Shown here: positions 26,802 through 36,400 of the stretch, piece after piece
Position numbering within the stretch: the first letter of the stretch is position 1
Layout: each line of letters opens with the position of its first letter
Assembly (NCBI RefSeq): GCF_025770765.1
Contig: NZ_JANZKY010000019.1
Coordinates: 1 to 64,000 of the forward strand
DNA from: Propionivibrio soli
GTDB lineage: Bacteria; Pseudomonadota; Gammaproteobacteria; Burkholderiales; Rhodocyclaceae
DNA: 64,000 nucleotides
Direction of reading: 5' to 3'
Made by a program: the position numbers and the translations under genes
The notes under the pieces: model-generated
What the model saw: only the letters and a program-made list of their open reading frames with translations
What the model was told of the DNA's origin: nothing
The model's database searches: none

Positions 26802-29258
26802 ATGGTCCTAGAGACAGGCACGTGGGAAGGTGACAAAGGGTGGGCGTCGCTGGCCTGGTTCCCGATTCCAATCGTATTGGGCCTTTTTGTCGTTTTTTCG
26901 CTGCCCGGACCTGAAGGGAGCCTGGAGTCGCCATGGCTCCTGCTTCTCGGCAATTTCGTCTTTGGCACTTCGATCTCGGTGCTGGTGATTTATTTGGTCG
27001 CCGGAAGCTTCCTGAACCGCGGGCGCCTTTCCTTGCTGTCGCTGGGGTGCGGCGTCACCTTTTGGGGTGCGGCGGGTCTGGTGGCTACGGCGGCGGCCTT
27101 GCGCGGTGCCGGCGGATTCGACGTCAATACGACAGTGACGATTTTCGCCTGTTGTGTCTGGCTTTCCTCGCTCTGCCATCTCGCCGGGGCCGCGATGCCG
27201 CAGGGCTGGACCGTCCGCGAACCGGCTCGGATGCTCTGGCAGACGAGTGCGCTGACCGTTTGCCTTCTGATCATCGGCGCTCTTGTCTATGCCGGACTCG
27301 CCGGCAACATGCCGCCGTTCTTTGTCGAAGGTCTTGGTGGGACCGCCGTGAGGCGTTGGGTCCTAATCTCGTCCGGGGCGATGTTCATCCTGACCACGGG
27401 ATTGCTGTGGACCGGACGAGCGGTTTCGAAGTTTCTTTATTGGTACGGTCTGGCGCTGCTTCTCCTCGCCGCGTCGCTTTTCGGATTGTTGTTTATCCGC
27501 GGAATGTGGGATTGGTTTGCGTGGACATGCCGCGCCAGTCAAGCGGCCGGCGCCAGTTATATGCTGGTTGCCGCCATGTATGCGATGCGCGCACGGGGCG
27601 ATAAATATTTCTGGCTTTCGGAGAGCATGTCGGAGGCCAGGTACCGCTACGGCGTCGCCCTCTCGGCGGTGATCGCCGCCGCTGTCATGCGTATGGTTTT
27701 CCTGCCGGAAACGCCGTTGCGTTTCACATTCAATGTGTTTTACCCGGCGGTCGCGCTCGCGGCGTTGTACGGTGGTTTCGGGCCGGGGTTGCTTGTGACG
27801 GCGCTTTCCGTCCCGCTGGCTGCCTACTACTCGATGACACCTGACGGGGAAACCGGCCTCATGATGCCGAGCAACCTTCTCGTCACTTTTCTCTTCGTTG
27901 CGACCAATGTGCTCGTTTCGTGGTTGTCTGAAACCGTGCACCGGACCTTGCGCCGTACTCGGCAGGCCGAAGCCCAATTACGTGAACACCGTGATCGCCT
28001 CGAGGAAATGGTGCGTGAGCGCACAGTGGAGTTGACGCTGGAGGTTGAGAAGTACCAGCGCGCGCAGGCGGCGCTGATTCAGGCCAAGGCGGAATCAGAG
28101 CGGGCGCGCGCAGAAGCCGAGCGAGCCCGGGCTGACGCCGAGTACGCGAACGAGGCCAAATCGCGCTTCATGGCCGCGGCTAGCCACGACCTGCGTCAGC
28201 CTCTGGGGGCCCTGTCGCTGTACGTTGGCGCGCTTGAGGCAAGACCAACCAAGGCTGACGAAACACTGATTCGCAACATGAAGAAGTGCGTCACCAACCT
28301 TGGCGAAATGCTCAACAACCTGCTCGATCTCAGTAAACTTGAAGCCGGCGTGGTAACCACCGAACTCGACGATTTCCCACTCGATCGGGTTTTCGGCGAA
28401 ATTACGGCCGGCCACCAACCGCGCGCCGAACTCAAGGGGCTTTCCTTCCGTTGCCGTACCACCGGGCTGGTGGCGCATACCGATGCCGTGCTCTTCGGAC
28501 GCATCGTGGCCAATCTCGTCTCGAATGCCATTCGCTATACGGAGCGTGGTGGCGTCCTTGTCGGAGTCCGTCGTTTTCGCGGCAAGCGCTGGGTCGAGGT
28601 TTGGGATACCGGTGTCGGCATTCCTGAGGACAAGATCGGGCAGATATTCGAAGAGTTCAGGCAACTTGGCAACAGCGAGCGGAATCGCGAAAAGGGCAGC
28701 GGCCTCGGACTGGCAATCGTCGCTCGTACGGCGACACTGCTCGGCCTGGAAGTGCGCGTACGCTCCAAGCCGGGGAAGGGTTCGATGTTCGCCATCGAGC
28801 TACCGCCCGCGCGAAAGACCGGACCGCTGGCATGGCGAGGGTCGGGCAACCGATCGCTGCGCGTGGCGCTTATCGAGGATGACGCCACGATGCGTCAGGC
28901 GTTGACGTACGCGCTGCTCGGCAATGGACATCATGTGATCGCTGGCGGTTGCGGAGAGGAGATACGGGCTGGATTGGGCAGTAAGGCGCCTGACGTCGTG
29001 GTTTCGGATTATGGGTTGCCAGGCGGAGAAACAGGCATCGACGTCGTCCGTTCTTTGAGACGCGAATTCGGCTGCCCATTGCCGTCGGTGATCATTACCG
29101 GCAACACTGATCCCATATTGCTGCGCGAGGCGATGGCGCACGGCATCCAGGTGCGGCATAAGCCGATCGGCGCCGAAGTGCTCCAATCGTGCATTGAGGA
29201 TCTCGTGAACAAAAACGCGTCTGATGCGCTGGATGTGACGCCGACGAATGTGGCGTGA
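26802..29258 (+). CDS. Hybrid sensor histidine kinase with DUF4118-like membrane region and receiver domain
   Basis: An 818-residue sensor kinase. The order is an N-terminal block of about seven transmembrane segments (residues 1-270), a second group of short helices resembling the KdpD-type DUF4118 region (about 285-380), a long coiled-coil rich in Glu, Arg and Ala (about 385-450), a HisKA domain with His462 in ASHDLRQPLG, an ATPase domain (Asn575 in LVSNAIRYTE, then DTGVGIP and GSGLGLAI) and a C-terminal receiver with Asp736 in VVSDYGLPGG. The DLRQP form of the H-box is typical of hybrid kinases. No partner regulator is adjacent, so output is probably by phosphotransfer elsewhere. The signal is unknown. 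Confidence 0.87.
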   Translation: MVLETGTWEGDKGWASLAWFPIPIVLGLFVVFSLPGPEGSLESPWLLLLGNFVFGTSISVLVIYLVAGSFLNRGRLSLLSLGCGVTFWGAAGLVATAAALRGAGGFDVNTTVTIFACCVWLSSLCHLAGAAMPQGWTVREPARMLWQTSALTVCLLIIGALVYAGLAGNMPPFFVEGLGGTAVRRWVLISSGAMFILTTGLLWTGRAVSKFLYWYGLALLLLAASLFGLLFIRGMWDWFAWTCRASQAAGASYMLVAAMYAMRARGDKYFWLSESMSEARYRYGVALSAVIAAAVMRMVFLPETPLRFTFNVFYPAVALAALYGGFGPGLLVTALSVPLAAYYSMTPDGETGLMMPSNLLVTFLFVATNVLVSWLSETVHRTLRRTRQAEAQLREHRDRLEEMVRERTVELTLEVEKYQRAQAALIQAKAESERARAEAERARADAEYANEAKSRFMAAASHDLRQPLGALSLYVGALEARPTKADETLIRNMKKCVTNLGEMLNNLLDLSKLEAGVVTTELDDFPLDRVFGEITAGHQPRAELKGLSFRCRTTGLVAHTDAVLFGRIVANLVSNAIRYTERGGVLVGVRRFRGKRWVEVWDTGVGIPEDKIGQIFEEFRQLGNSERNREKGSGLGLAIVARTATLLGLEVRVRSKPGKGSMFAIELPPARKTGPLAWRGSGNRSLRVALIEDDATMRQALTYALLGNGHHVIAGGCGEEIRAGLGSKAPDVVVSDYGLPGGETGIDVVRSLRREFGCPLPSVIITGNTDPILLREAMAHGIQVRHKPIGAEVLQSCIEDLVNKNASDALDVTPTNVA

Positions 29259-29419
29259 CCCGAATGTGGGGCGGCCTTATTCGACTACGATGCTGTGTTT
29301 AAGCCTCGTAACATTGGCGTTTCTCCAGACGTTGGGCGATGCATGCCGGCGCGCAGCGTTCCTCCCTCTCTGTCAGCATGGGCTCTGTCAACTAGCCGCT
29401 TTGAGATGAAAACAAAACG

Positions 29420-31135
29420 ATGAGAAGAGCGTCAGGCGACGTAGCGGTGATGCCGTCGAGCGGGCTCGGCGGTGAACGGTTTTTCGCGTCGCCTGGCGGG
29501 CTGCGCAGAAAACGGCAAGGGCTGCTCGCTGGCGTTGCGCTCGTCGTTGTAACGGCGTTTGTCGTCCTCCACGGCTGGCGGTTGCCTGTCTTGATTGTCG
29601 CTGTGATCGTCGGGCTGGCCTTTGCCTTCGAGCGTCATTTGCGCAGGCAATTCCGCCCCGGCGAGCCGCTGGTGACGCTCACCGACGAGTTCATCGCGGC
29701 GCCGAACCTGGCCGGTGGGCAGCGTTATTTGCGCTGGGCCGACATCGAACGTATCCGAGTAGACGCCATCCAGCAGACGCCGGCTCTCGTGTTCGAACTC
29801 AAGGAGGGCGTTGGAGGAGCGGCGAGGAGTTTCTGGAGCGGCGTCGATCCGCATCGGCCAATGTTGCTGCTGACACCGTTCAACCGTGACGACACCGAAC
29901 GTCTGATTGCCGAAGTGGAACGCCGACACGCAAGATGGCACGGCTTTCCCGATGATGAGTCAGGGGTGCTGCGCGAGATGGTCGAGGAACGCCAGTTCGA
30001 GGAAAGACTACGCGCCTGGCAACCGTTTGCTTGGTCCGTGGCGGCGCTCATTGGAATCAATCTCGTCGTCTGGTTGCTTACCCTCTTCAACGGCGCGGGT
30101 GTCGGTTCCGCCGGCGCCGACAAACTCCTGTTGTGGGGCGGCAACGCCGCGTCCGAAGTGCAGAAAGGCGATTGGTGGCGCCTTGTCAGCGCGACGTTTC
30201 TGCACAGCGGCCTCATGCACGTCGCGATGAATATGTTCGGGCTGTATGCGGCTGGCGTGACGGTGGAGCGCATTTACGGTTCGTATCCCTTTCTTCTCAT
30301 CTACTTTGCGTCGGGTTTGCTCGGCAGCGCTCTCAGCCTGCATTTCTCGGCGCAGCAAACGGTGTCGGTCGGCGCTTCCGGGGCCGTCTTCGGCATCACG
30401 GGTGCGTTGCTCGTGGCCGTGCTCCAGCATCGCGGAACGCTGCCGCGGACGTTCAGCAAGCAGACAATCAGCGGTGTCGGCTTCTTCATCCTCTACTCGC
30501 TTGTGCAGGGATTCACCCACCCGGGAATCGACAACGCCGCCCATATCGGCGGTCTGCTCGGCGGTTGTTTGACTGCGCTCATCCTTCCCGAGCGCTTCGA
30601 CTTCGAGACGTTCAACGGTGCGCTCCGCCAGCGAGCGCTGGCAGCCTTCGTCGCCGCCGGAGTGGCGATCGTCGCGGTCGCCGTGGCCGCTCCGCCGGCC
30701 AGTCTCGATCAGCGGCAACTGCTGGCAAGCAACGATGTCGCGGGGCGTGCGCTACAGAGTTTCAGCGATGGCCTGCAAGCCTTGTACGACGAGCAAGCCC
30801 AACTGAACGCCGGGGGAATCACCGAGAAAGAGGTGGATGAGCGGAGCCGGAACGTACACGCACCGGTCTTCCGACAGGTCGCCGACGACCTTTCACATGT
30901 CATCCTCCGCCCCGGCGACCCGCGGCAGCCACTGATCAAGGATGCGCAGCGGATGTCCGTCTTGCTCGCCGAGTCGCTGGGCATGGCGTCGGTGGACGAT
31001 CCACCTACCGGCCGTCCGCAACCAGCCGATCCCAAACGCATGGCGGAGATCAGCGCTGAAATCGCCATGCTGAACAGCCGTTTGGCGCAGGATTTGAAAG
31101 CCTTGCGCGGCCCCGGACTGCGTCAAGGACGCTAA
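29420..31135 (+). CDS. Rhomboid intramembrane serine protease with N-terminal PH-like domain
   Basis: A 571-residue membrane protease. The rhomboid core covers about residues 195-410: HVAMNMFGLYAAG (conserved His and Asn), catalytic Ser320 in VGASGAVFG and catalytic His375 in NAAHIGGLLGG. Before it are two hydrophobic segments (about 32-67) and a soluble region (about 70-170, VTLTDEFIAAPNLAGGQRYLRWADIERIRVD) that looks like a bacterial PH-like domain. After the core a final helix and a C-terminal domain of about 150 residues follow, rich in charged helices. Physiological substrates are unknown. This multi-domain form is much longer than GlpG. Confidence 0.86.
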   Translation: MRRASGDVAVMPSSGLGGERFFASPGGLRRKRQGLLAGVALVVVTAFVVLHGWRLPVLIVAVIVGLAFAFERHLRRQFRPGEPLVTLTDEFIAAPNLAGGQRYLRWADIERIRVDAIQQTPALVFELKEGVGGAARSFWSGVDPHRPMLLLTPFNRDDTERLIAEVERRHARWHGFPDDESGVLREMVEERQFEERLRAWQPFAWSVAALIGINLVVWLLTLFNGAGVGSAGADKLLLWGGNAASEVQKGDWWRLVSATFLHSGLMHVAMNMFGLYAAGVTVERIYGSYPFLLIYFASGLLGSALSLHFSAQQTVSVGASGAVFGITGALLVAVLQHRGTLPRTFSKQTISGVGFFILYSLVQGFTHPGIDNAAHIGGLLGGCLTALILPERFDFETFNGALRQRALAAFVAAGVAIVAVAVAAPPASLDQRQLLASNDVAGRALQSFSDGLQALYDEQAQLNAGGITEKEVDERSRNVHAPVFRQVADDLSHVILRPGDPRQPLIKDAQRMSVLLAESLGMASVDDPPTGRPQPADPKRMAEISAEIAMLNSRLAQDLKALRGPGLRQGR

Positions 31136-31144
31136 ACCTGAAGC

Positions 31145-31711
31145 TTAGCGGTCGTCCGCCGCCAGGGCTTCCTCGATGTGGTCGAGGTCTTCACGCAGTG
31201 CGGCCTGGTCATGATCGCGCAACGCCATGAAGCGGCGGGGCGGGCCGTAAGCGTTCAGCGCGGTTTCGAGCGCCTTCATGAACACGCCGGATTCGTCGGT
31301 GAGCCCCTTGCCGACGCAATGCACGGCACACCCCGGGCTCTTCGGGTTGCCCCCTACGATGGCGACGAGCTGCGCGCCTTGGCGCTCGCGCGTGTCGATC
31401 CGTGCCGCGACACGTTCGGCGAGATGGAAGCAGCGCGACTGTCCTGGCTCGTTTTCCAACGCTTCGCGAATCGTCGTGTCGCGTGGCCGCCGACGTTCGG
31501 CACCGAGAGCTTCGATCTCGGGGCATGGAATCGACATTAGCCCGACGCCATACCGTTCGCACAGCCGAACGAAGTCGACGTTCATCGCCGGGAAGCGCGC
31601 CGTTCCATCGTCCCGGACGTTCTGATTCAGGTGACACTCGATCACGGCGAGGAAGCGACCGCGGCGCGCGTCAGTCGTTTCTTTTTCCCGGCGACGAAGG
31701 AAATCGAACAT
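31145..31711 (-). CDS. Conserved hypothetical protein with CPE motif
   Basis: A 188-residue protein I cannot place firmly. Visible features are IECHLNQNVR near the N-terminus, FPAMNVDFVRLCERYGVGLMSIPCPEIEALG, an Arg-rich stretch, LVAIVGGNPKSPGCAVHCVGKG and an acidic C-terminal helix. The scattered Cys residues (ECH, PCPE, GCAVHC) resemble small Cys-based proteins such as the DUF523/thiouracil-desulfurase group or COG5418-type proteins, but order and spacing are not exact. It starts MFDFLRRREKE and is probably cytoplasmic. It is convergent with the rhomboid gene, with only nine bases between the stops. Confidence 0.6.
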   Translation of the reverse strand: MFDFLRRREKETTDARRGRFLAVIECHLNQNVRDDGTARFPAMNVDFVRLCERYGVGLMSIPCPEIEALGAERRRPRDTTIREALENEPGQSRCFHLAERVAARIDTRERQGAQLVAIVGGNPKSPGCAVHCVGKGLTDESGVFMKALETALNAYGPPRRFMALRDHDQAALREDLDHIEEALAADDR

Positions 31712-31853
31712 GGGGCGAGCGAAATCGTGGGTGGGTCGGATCAGGCATGCGCTTTATCGCCGCCTCTGCCGCATTCTAGTCCCGACTCCGGCTGTCCGGA
31801 CAAAACCACTCGATGAAACAGACGGACCGTGTGGCCTCCACTCCTTACGGCGG

Positions 31854-33437
31854 CTAACGTTCTTTGGCCTTGTCCATGCTCTTGAGCAAGGACCACGCCA
31901 TTCCCGCCAAGACCAGCAGACCGAGCGCGAGCGCCGACCACAACCAGAGTCTGTTGGTCTCCCGGGTTGCAAGTCCGGCGTCTGTCGCCGCTTGTGAGGT
32001 AGGTTGCGAGACGGGCGGAGAAATGGGTTGCGAAGCGGGCTGGGAAGCGGGCTGCGAATCCGGCGTTGGCGTCACGGCTCTCTCCGCGGCTGTTTCGAGC
32101 GGCGTGTTCGCGATTTCAACCGAGGCAGTTGTCGCCTGGACGGGAGCGTTCGCATGATGGCCGGGGATCAGCGTGGCGAGAGGCACGGCGCGGCCGACGT
32201 CGTTGACGCCCCAATGCAGCGTGTACGGCGCCGGCCCGCGGCCGAGGAAAACCAGGGTACGCGGAGTGCTCGCCACGTCGAGTATGGGCGTCTTCTGCCC
32301 GAGCTCGCTGATGGACCCGACCACCCGAAGGCGAAGTCGCGCGTATATACCGCCGTCCAGAACGATATCTTCGGAGCGCAGGTCCTTGCCATCCTGCCGG
32401 ATACGGTAAACGACGGTCTGCCCGGCGATGATCTCGGTCAGGTCGACGGACGCCATGGCCGGCGGCTGGCGTTTGTGCCGCAGAACGTAGAGCGGGTGCG
32501 GTCGCGAGCGGTGTTTCGCGGTATCGTTCTCCGGCCGCTGCGCCGAGACCGTTACCGTCGCCAGCGTGTTCGGTTCGTCAAGATTGATGCGCACGCTGTC
32601 GAGCGGTGTTCTTGCCGGCATCTCGTAGTCGCAGTGCGTCGCCGTGCAGTTGAGCGGCGCGATGGAAGGGAGCCACTGCAAGGGAGCGACGACGGTATCC
32701 CGCTCCACGCTGTCGATCGTCACCGATTTTATGGCGACGGTCCGCGCCGGGTCTTGCCAGCGCAGGCGCAGGAACTTCGCCCGGGCTCCATGCAGGTCCA
32801 CAGCGAGCTTTTCGATCGTCGCCGACGGATCTTTGAGAATGACGACCTGTCCGTCGGGTTCGATGGCGTGCCAGTGCCGCAAGTCGTCGCTGCCTTCGAG
32901 CGTCAGCGGATACAGGCCGACGGCGCCGTCGTCGACGGTCAGTCTCGCTTGCAACAACGTGCCGTTGACCTGGCTGGCGTCGATGATCCAGTCGCTTGCG
33001 CTCGTGTCGGGAAGGGGTTTCCCTGTGCGTACGATGATGAGTGAGCCGTCACGATTCTGCTTGAATTGAAGCGATACATCGGGGCGAACGCCCGGTCGCT
33101 CGTTCCCCGACGCGGCAACCGGGTAAAAGGCCACCCGATCGGTAAACACGCGCGTTTCGGTCGTCGGCTCGTCCAGCCATGCGTGCGGAACAAGATCTCC
33201 GTGGGCGTTACGGACGCGTACGTCATCGAGAGTCACGTTGGCCGCCGTCCTGTAAATCGTGGCCGGCAAGGTAAGGCGGAAATATGGGCCGCCGCCGTCG
33301 CTTTTGATCGTCGCCCGGTGCGCGGCGACCGCCGCGGGTTTGCCGGCCGCCTGTGCAAGGCACGGTAACGGTGAAAGAAGCGCGAGAATCAGCCCCAGGT
33401 GAAGGGGGCCGGGACATGGGTGACGCGTTATGCTCAT
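31854..33437 (-). CDS. DUF3999 exported membrane-anchored protein
   Basis: A 527-residue protein with a signal peptide (residues about 1-32, ending LAQA), a large beta-rich extracytoplasmic region, and one transmembrane helix near the C-terminus (LWLWSALALGLLVLAGMAW) ahead of a short basic tail. FRLTLPATIYRTAANVTLDDVRVRNAHGDLVPHAW and the later LRLRWQDPA match DUF3999 proteins. A Gln/Pro/Ser-rich linker with SQPASQPASQP repeats lies before the helix. The start overlaps the stop of the DUF2339 gene (ATGA), and these two families are regularly paired. Function unknown; an envelope complex with DUF2339 is likely. Confidence 0.85.
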   Translation of the reverse strand: MSITRHPCPGPLHLGLILALLSPLPCLAQAAGKPAAVAAHRATIKSDGGGPYFRLTLPATIYRTAANVTLDDVRVRNAHGDLVPHAWLDEPTTETRVFTDRVAFYPVAASGNERPGVRPDVSLQFKQNRDGSLIIVRTGKPLPDTSASDWIIDASQVNGTLLQARLTVDDGAVGLYPLTLEGSDDLRHWHAIEPDGQVVILKDPSATIEKLAVDLHGARAKFLRLRWQDPARTVAIKSVTIDSVERDTVVAPLQWLPSIAPLNCTATHCDYEMPARTPLDSVRINLDEPNTLATVTVSAQRPENDTAKHRSRPHPLYVLRHKRQPPAMASVDLTEIIAGQTVVYRIRQDGKDLRSEDIVLDGGIYARLRLRVVGSISELGQKTPILDVASTPRTLVFLGRGPAPYTLHWGVNDVGRAVPLATLIPGHHANAPVQATTASVEIANTPLETAAERAVTPTPDSQPASQPASQPISPPVSQPTSQAATDAGLATRETNRLWLWSALALGLLVLAGMAWSLLKSMDKAKER

Positions 33438-36400
33438 GGCGTTTCCTTGAGAGGCTCGTTCGCGACGCCGCTCGCTGCCGCAGAAGTGCGCGCCGGGACG
33501 GGCGCGAAGTAACCGACGACGAGGAGCAATACCCCGACGCCGATGAAGGAGACGATGCGGTACAGCCCTCCGCGATCGGCCAGTTCGATGGCAAACAGTT
33601 TGAGCACGACGACGCCGAGCAACACCGCGCCTGCGGCCCACAGCGAGCGCGAAGCACGGCGGTTGCCGAGCAGCATCGTCGAGACGCCCATGAGCGCCCA
33701 GGCGATCGATAGCGAAGCCTGCGCCAGTCGGGAGTGGAAGAGCGCCGAGGCGTCCCACTCGACGCCGCCCCAATGGTGGCAGGCGCGCAGGACCATCGCG
33801 GTGAGCAGGAACCAGCCCATGCCGGCCGCGACCGCGTTGGCGGCGTTTGCCGGCAGGCGCACGGGGGATGTTTCGGGCAAGGCGCGCCACCACAGCAGGA
33901 GTGCCGCCAGCACGAGCCATTGCCCGAGTTCCAGCGGATTCAGGATCGGCAGATAGGGTAGGGGAGCGGCATTTCCCGAACCGAGCAGATTACTGACGAA
34001 ACACCACAAGAGAAGGTAGGCCGCCACCGGCAGGCAGGCGATCTCCATGTACGTGTTGCGGAATTCGGACAGCGGCCAGCGGCGTTTCAGTACCGAGGAG
34101 CGAACACCCCAGAAGACGCACACGGGAACGAGGACCCATCCGAGCATGGCCCAACTGGATAGGTCGCCCGAGAGCGCCGAGAACCGCGCCTGACCTTCGC
34201 GCGAGGCGAGGAGCAGGAAGAACCAGAAGCCGGCGACGTGGAGTATCTGCCGTTGCGCCAGAACAAGCCAGCGGTCCTGGGCGCGCAAGAGCCGGAGATG
34301 CCAAAGGAGAGCCAGAGGCCAGGCGACGGCACCGAAATACGCCGAGGGGACATAACGTCCGGCGGCCCCGGCGAGGCCGGCGCAAGCACAGAGGATCAGG
34401 GCGGGCAGCGTCAGCGCGCTGAGCCGGCCCATCTCGGCCCAGTCACGCCGTTGCGCCAGCGTGGCGACGACGAAGGACGTGATCAGCGCGATGGTGATCG
34501 AAGCGGTCGGCAGGTATTCAGGAATGCCGCGAAGGTCGAGCACGCGACCGCTCTCGTCGAGCCAGGCGCCGGACCACCATACGAGGCCCCAGACAACAGG
34601 CAGCCACCGCCAAGCCGTCCGGGCGCACCAGGGATTGGACCATCGCGACGGTTTCCCTGGCGCGTCGGGGGAGAGGCGGGTGGCGAAGTACCTCGCCTCG
34701 GCGCGTATCCAGTCGGCGCACCGCCAGGCCGCCAACGCGACGATCAGCGGCGTCCAGAATTGCAGATGAGCGAACGGTGCCAACGAATGCGCGTCCGTTC
34801 CGGTGAAATAGGCGGCCGATGGCAATGAGTCGCGCGCATAGAGGAACAGCCCGGCCGAGATGGCGTGCAGAGCCGCGGCGAACCCGGCGAGCGGCGAATG
34901 CGCCATGCGCAACGCGATCCATAGCGCCAGGCAGGCCGTTACCGGCCAGACCGCCGCCGCCTGCTCGATGCTGAGTGCGAACAGGGTGGCCAGATGCAGG
35001 AGCGCCGTGCCGCCAACCACCGCGAGCGCGTTGCCTTTCGTCCACTCGGGCTGGATTCCGTCATCGAGCGCCTGCCGTCGTACCGCCGCCATCCCCAGCC
35101 CCGCGGTGAGCAGGATGCTCGCCGCAATGACGAGAGCGCCGACGCTGCCATGCCAGCCACTCTCCAGTACAGCGCCAGCCTCGCCGGCCGTACGGTGCAG
35201 CGTGACAACGAATCCGGCGACCGCAAGGGCTTGCAGGTAGGCGACGACCCCGATCAGCGCGTCGACGCCGGAACGGCGTTTGACAAGATAGATGCCGACC
35301 GATAGTACCGCTGTCGCGGCACAGGCCGTTTGCAGCGAAACTACGAAGAGCAGGGCGAGATGCAGCACGCTGGCGCCGACCGCCATGGCAAATGCCTGTA
35401 CGCCGCTGCGGCGGCGCACGTCCTCGCCCTCGGAGTCTTTGTCTTTGCAGATCCGCGCGAGGCTCCAGGCGGCGGTGAGCAGGATGCCCGCGGCAATCGT
35501 CAGCGCGCAGAGCATGCTTTTCCACCCGCCGACGAGCACGGCGCTGCTCGCAACGTCGGTACTCAAGTGCAGCGTGGGAACGAAGCTGGCAACGGCGAGC
35601 GCGTGCAGGGCGAAAACGACCGGCGAAAAGGGCTGGAGATCGAAACGCCGGGCAACGCTGTAGGCGAGCAGCGAAAGCACGGCTGTCGCCGCCGCCGCGG
35701 TCTGCGGCGCGAACCATTGCCAAGGGAGCAACGTCAGCGCCGCCATGCCGAGCCAGAGCGTCAATCCGCCGGGAATGGTCTCCCAGCTTGGCTCGGCATC
35801 GAGCTTCGCCCGCCGGTTTTGCCGCCAGATCGACAGGGCACTGAGCGCGAGCAGGATCGGACCGAGCGTCGATCCGTGCAACAACGGGCCGTCAGTCGTT
35901 ACGGTCAGACCGATTTCGAGCAGCAGCTTGTAGCCGGCGCCGAGCAATACCAGGTAGGCGAACGCACGCGAATACGCCCGCTGCTGCCGTATGCCGAGCC
36001 AATACATGCCCGCACCTTCGACGGCCCAGGCGGCGCTGGTCCATGTACCCTCGAAGCCGAGCGGAACGACCAAGGTACCGAAGATGACGGCGACGATCAC
36101 GTAGCCTTCGGCGAGGAGGGCAAGGCCTGTGCGATGGCGCGAGAAGACGAGGCGCGCCAGCAGCAGGTAAAAGGCGCAGAGCGCGAGCGCGGAGAATGCC
36201 GGTCCGAATTCCCATGGTTTGCTGAGCAGGTATTGCAGGCCGAAGGCCGTGAGCGGCGTACCGAACACGAGCGCGCTATCGACCCGCCCCACCTGCCTGA
36301 GTGCTGCTCCCGCTTTCCGCGCCAGACTGTCGTCGTCTTGCGCGGCGAGTTGGGCATCGAGCAGCGTACGCCGCGCGAAGAGGACGCCGACGGCGGTGAA

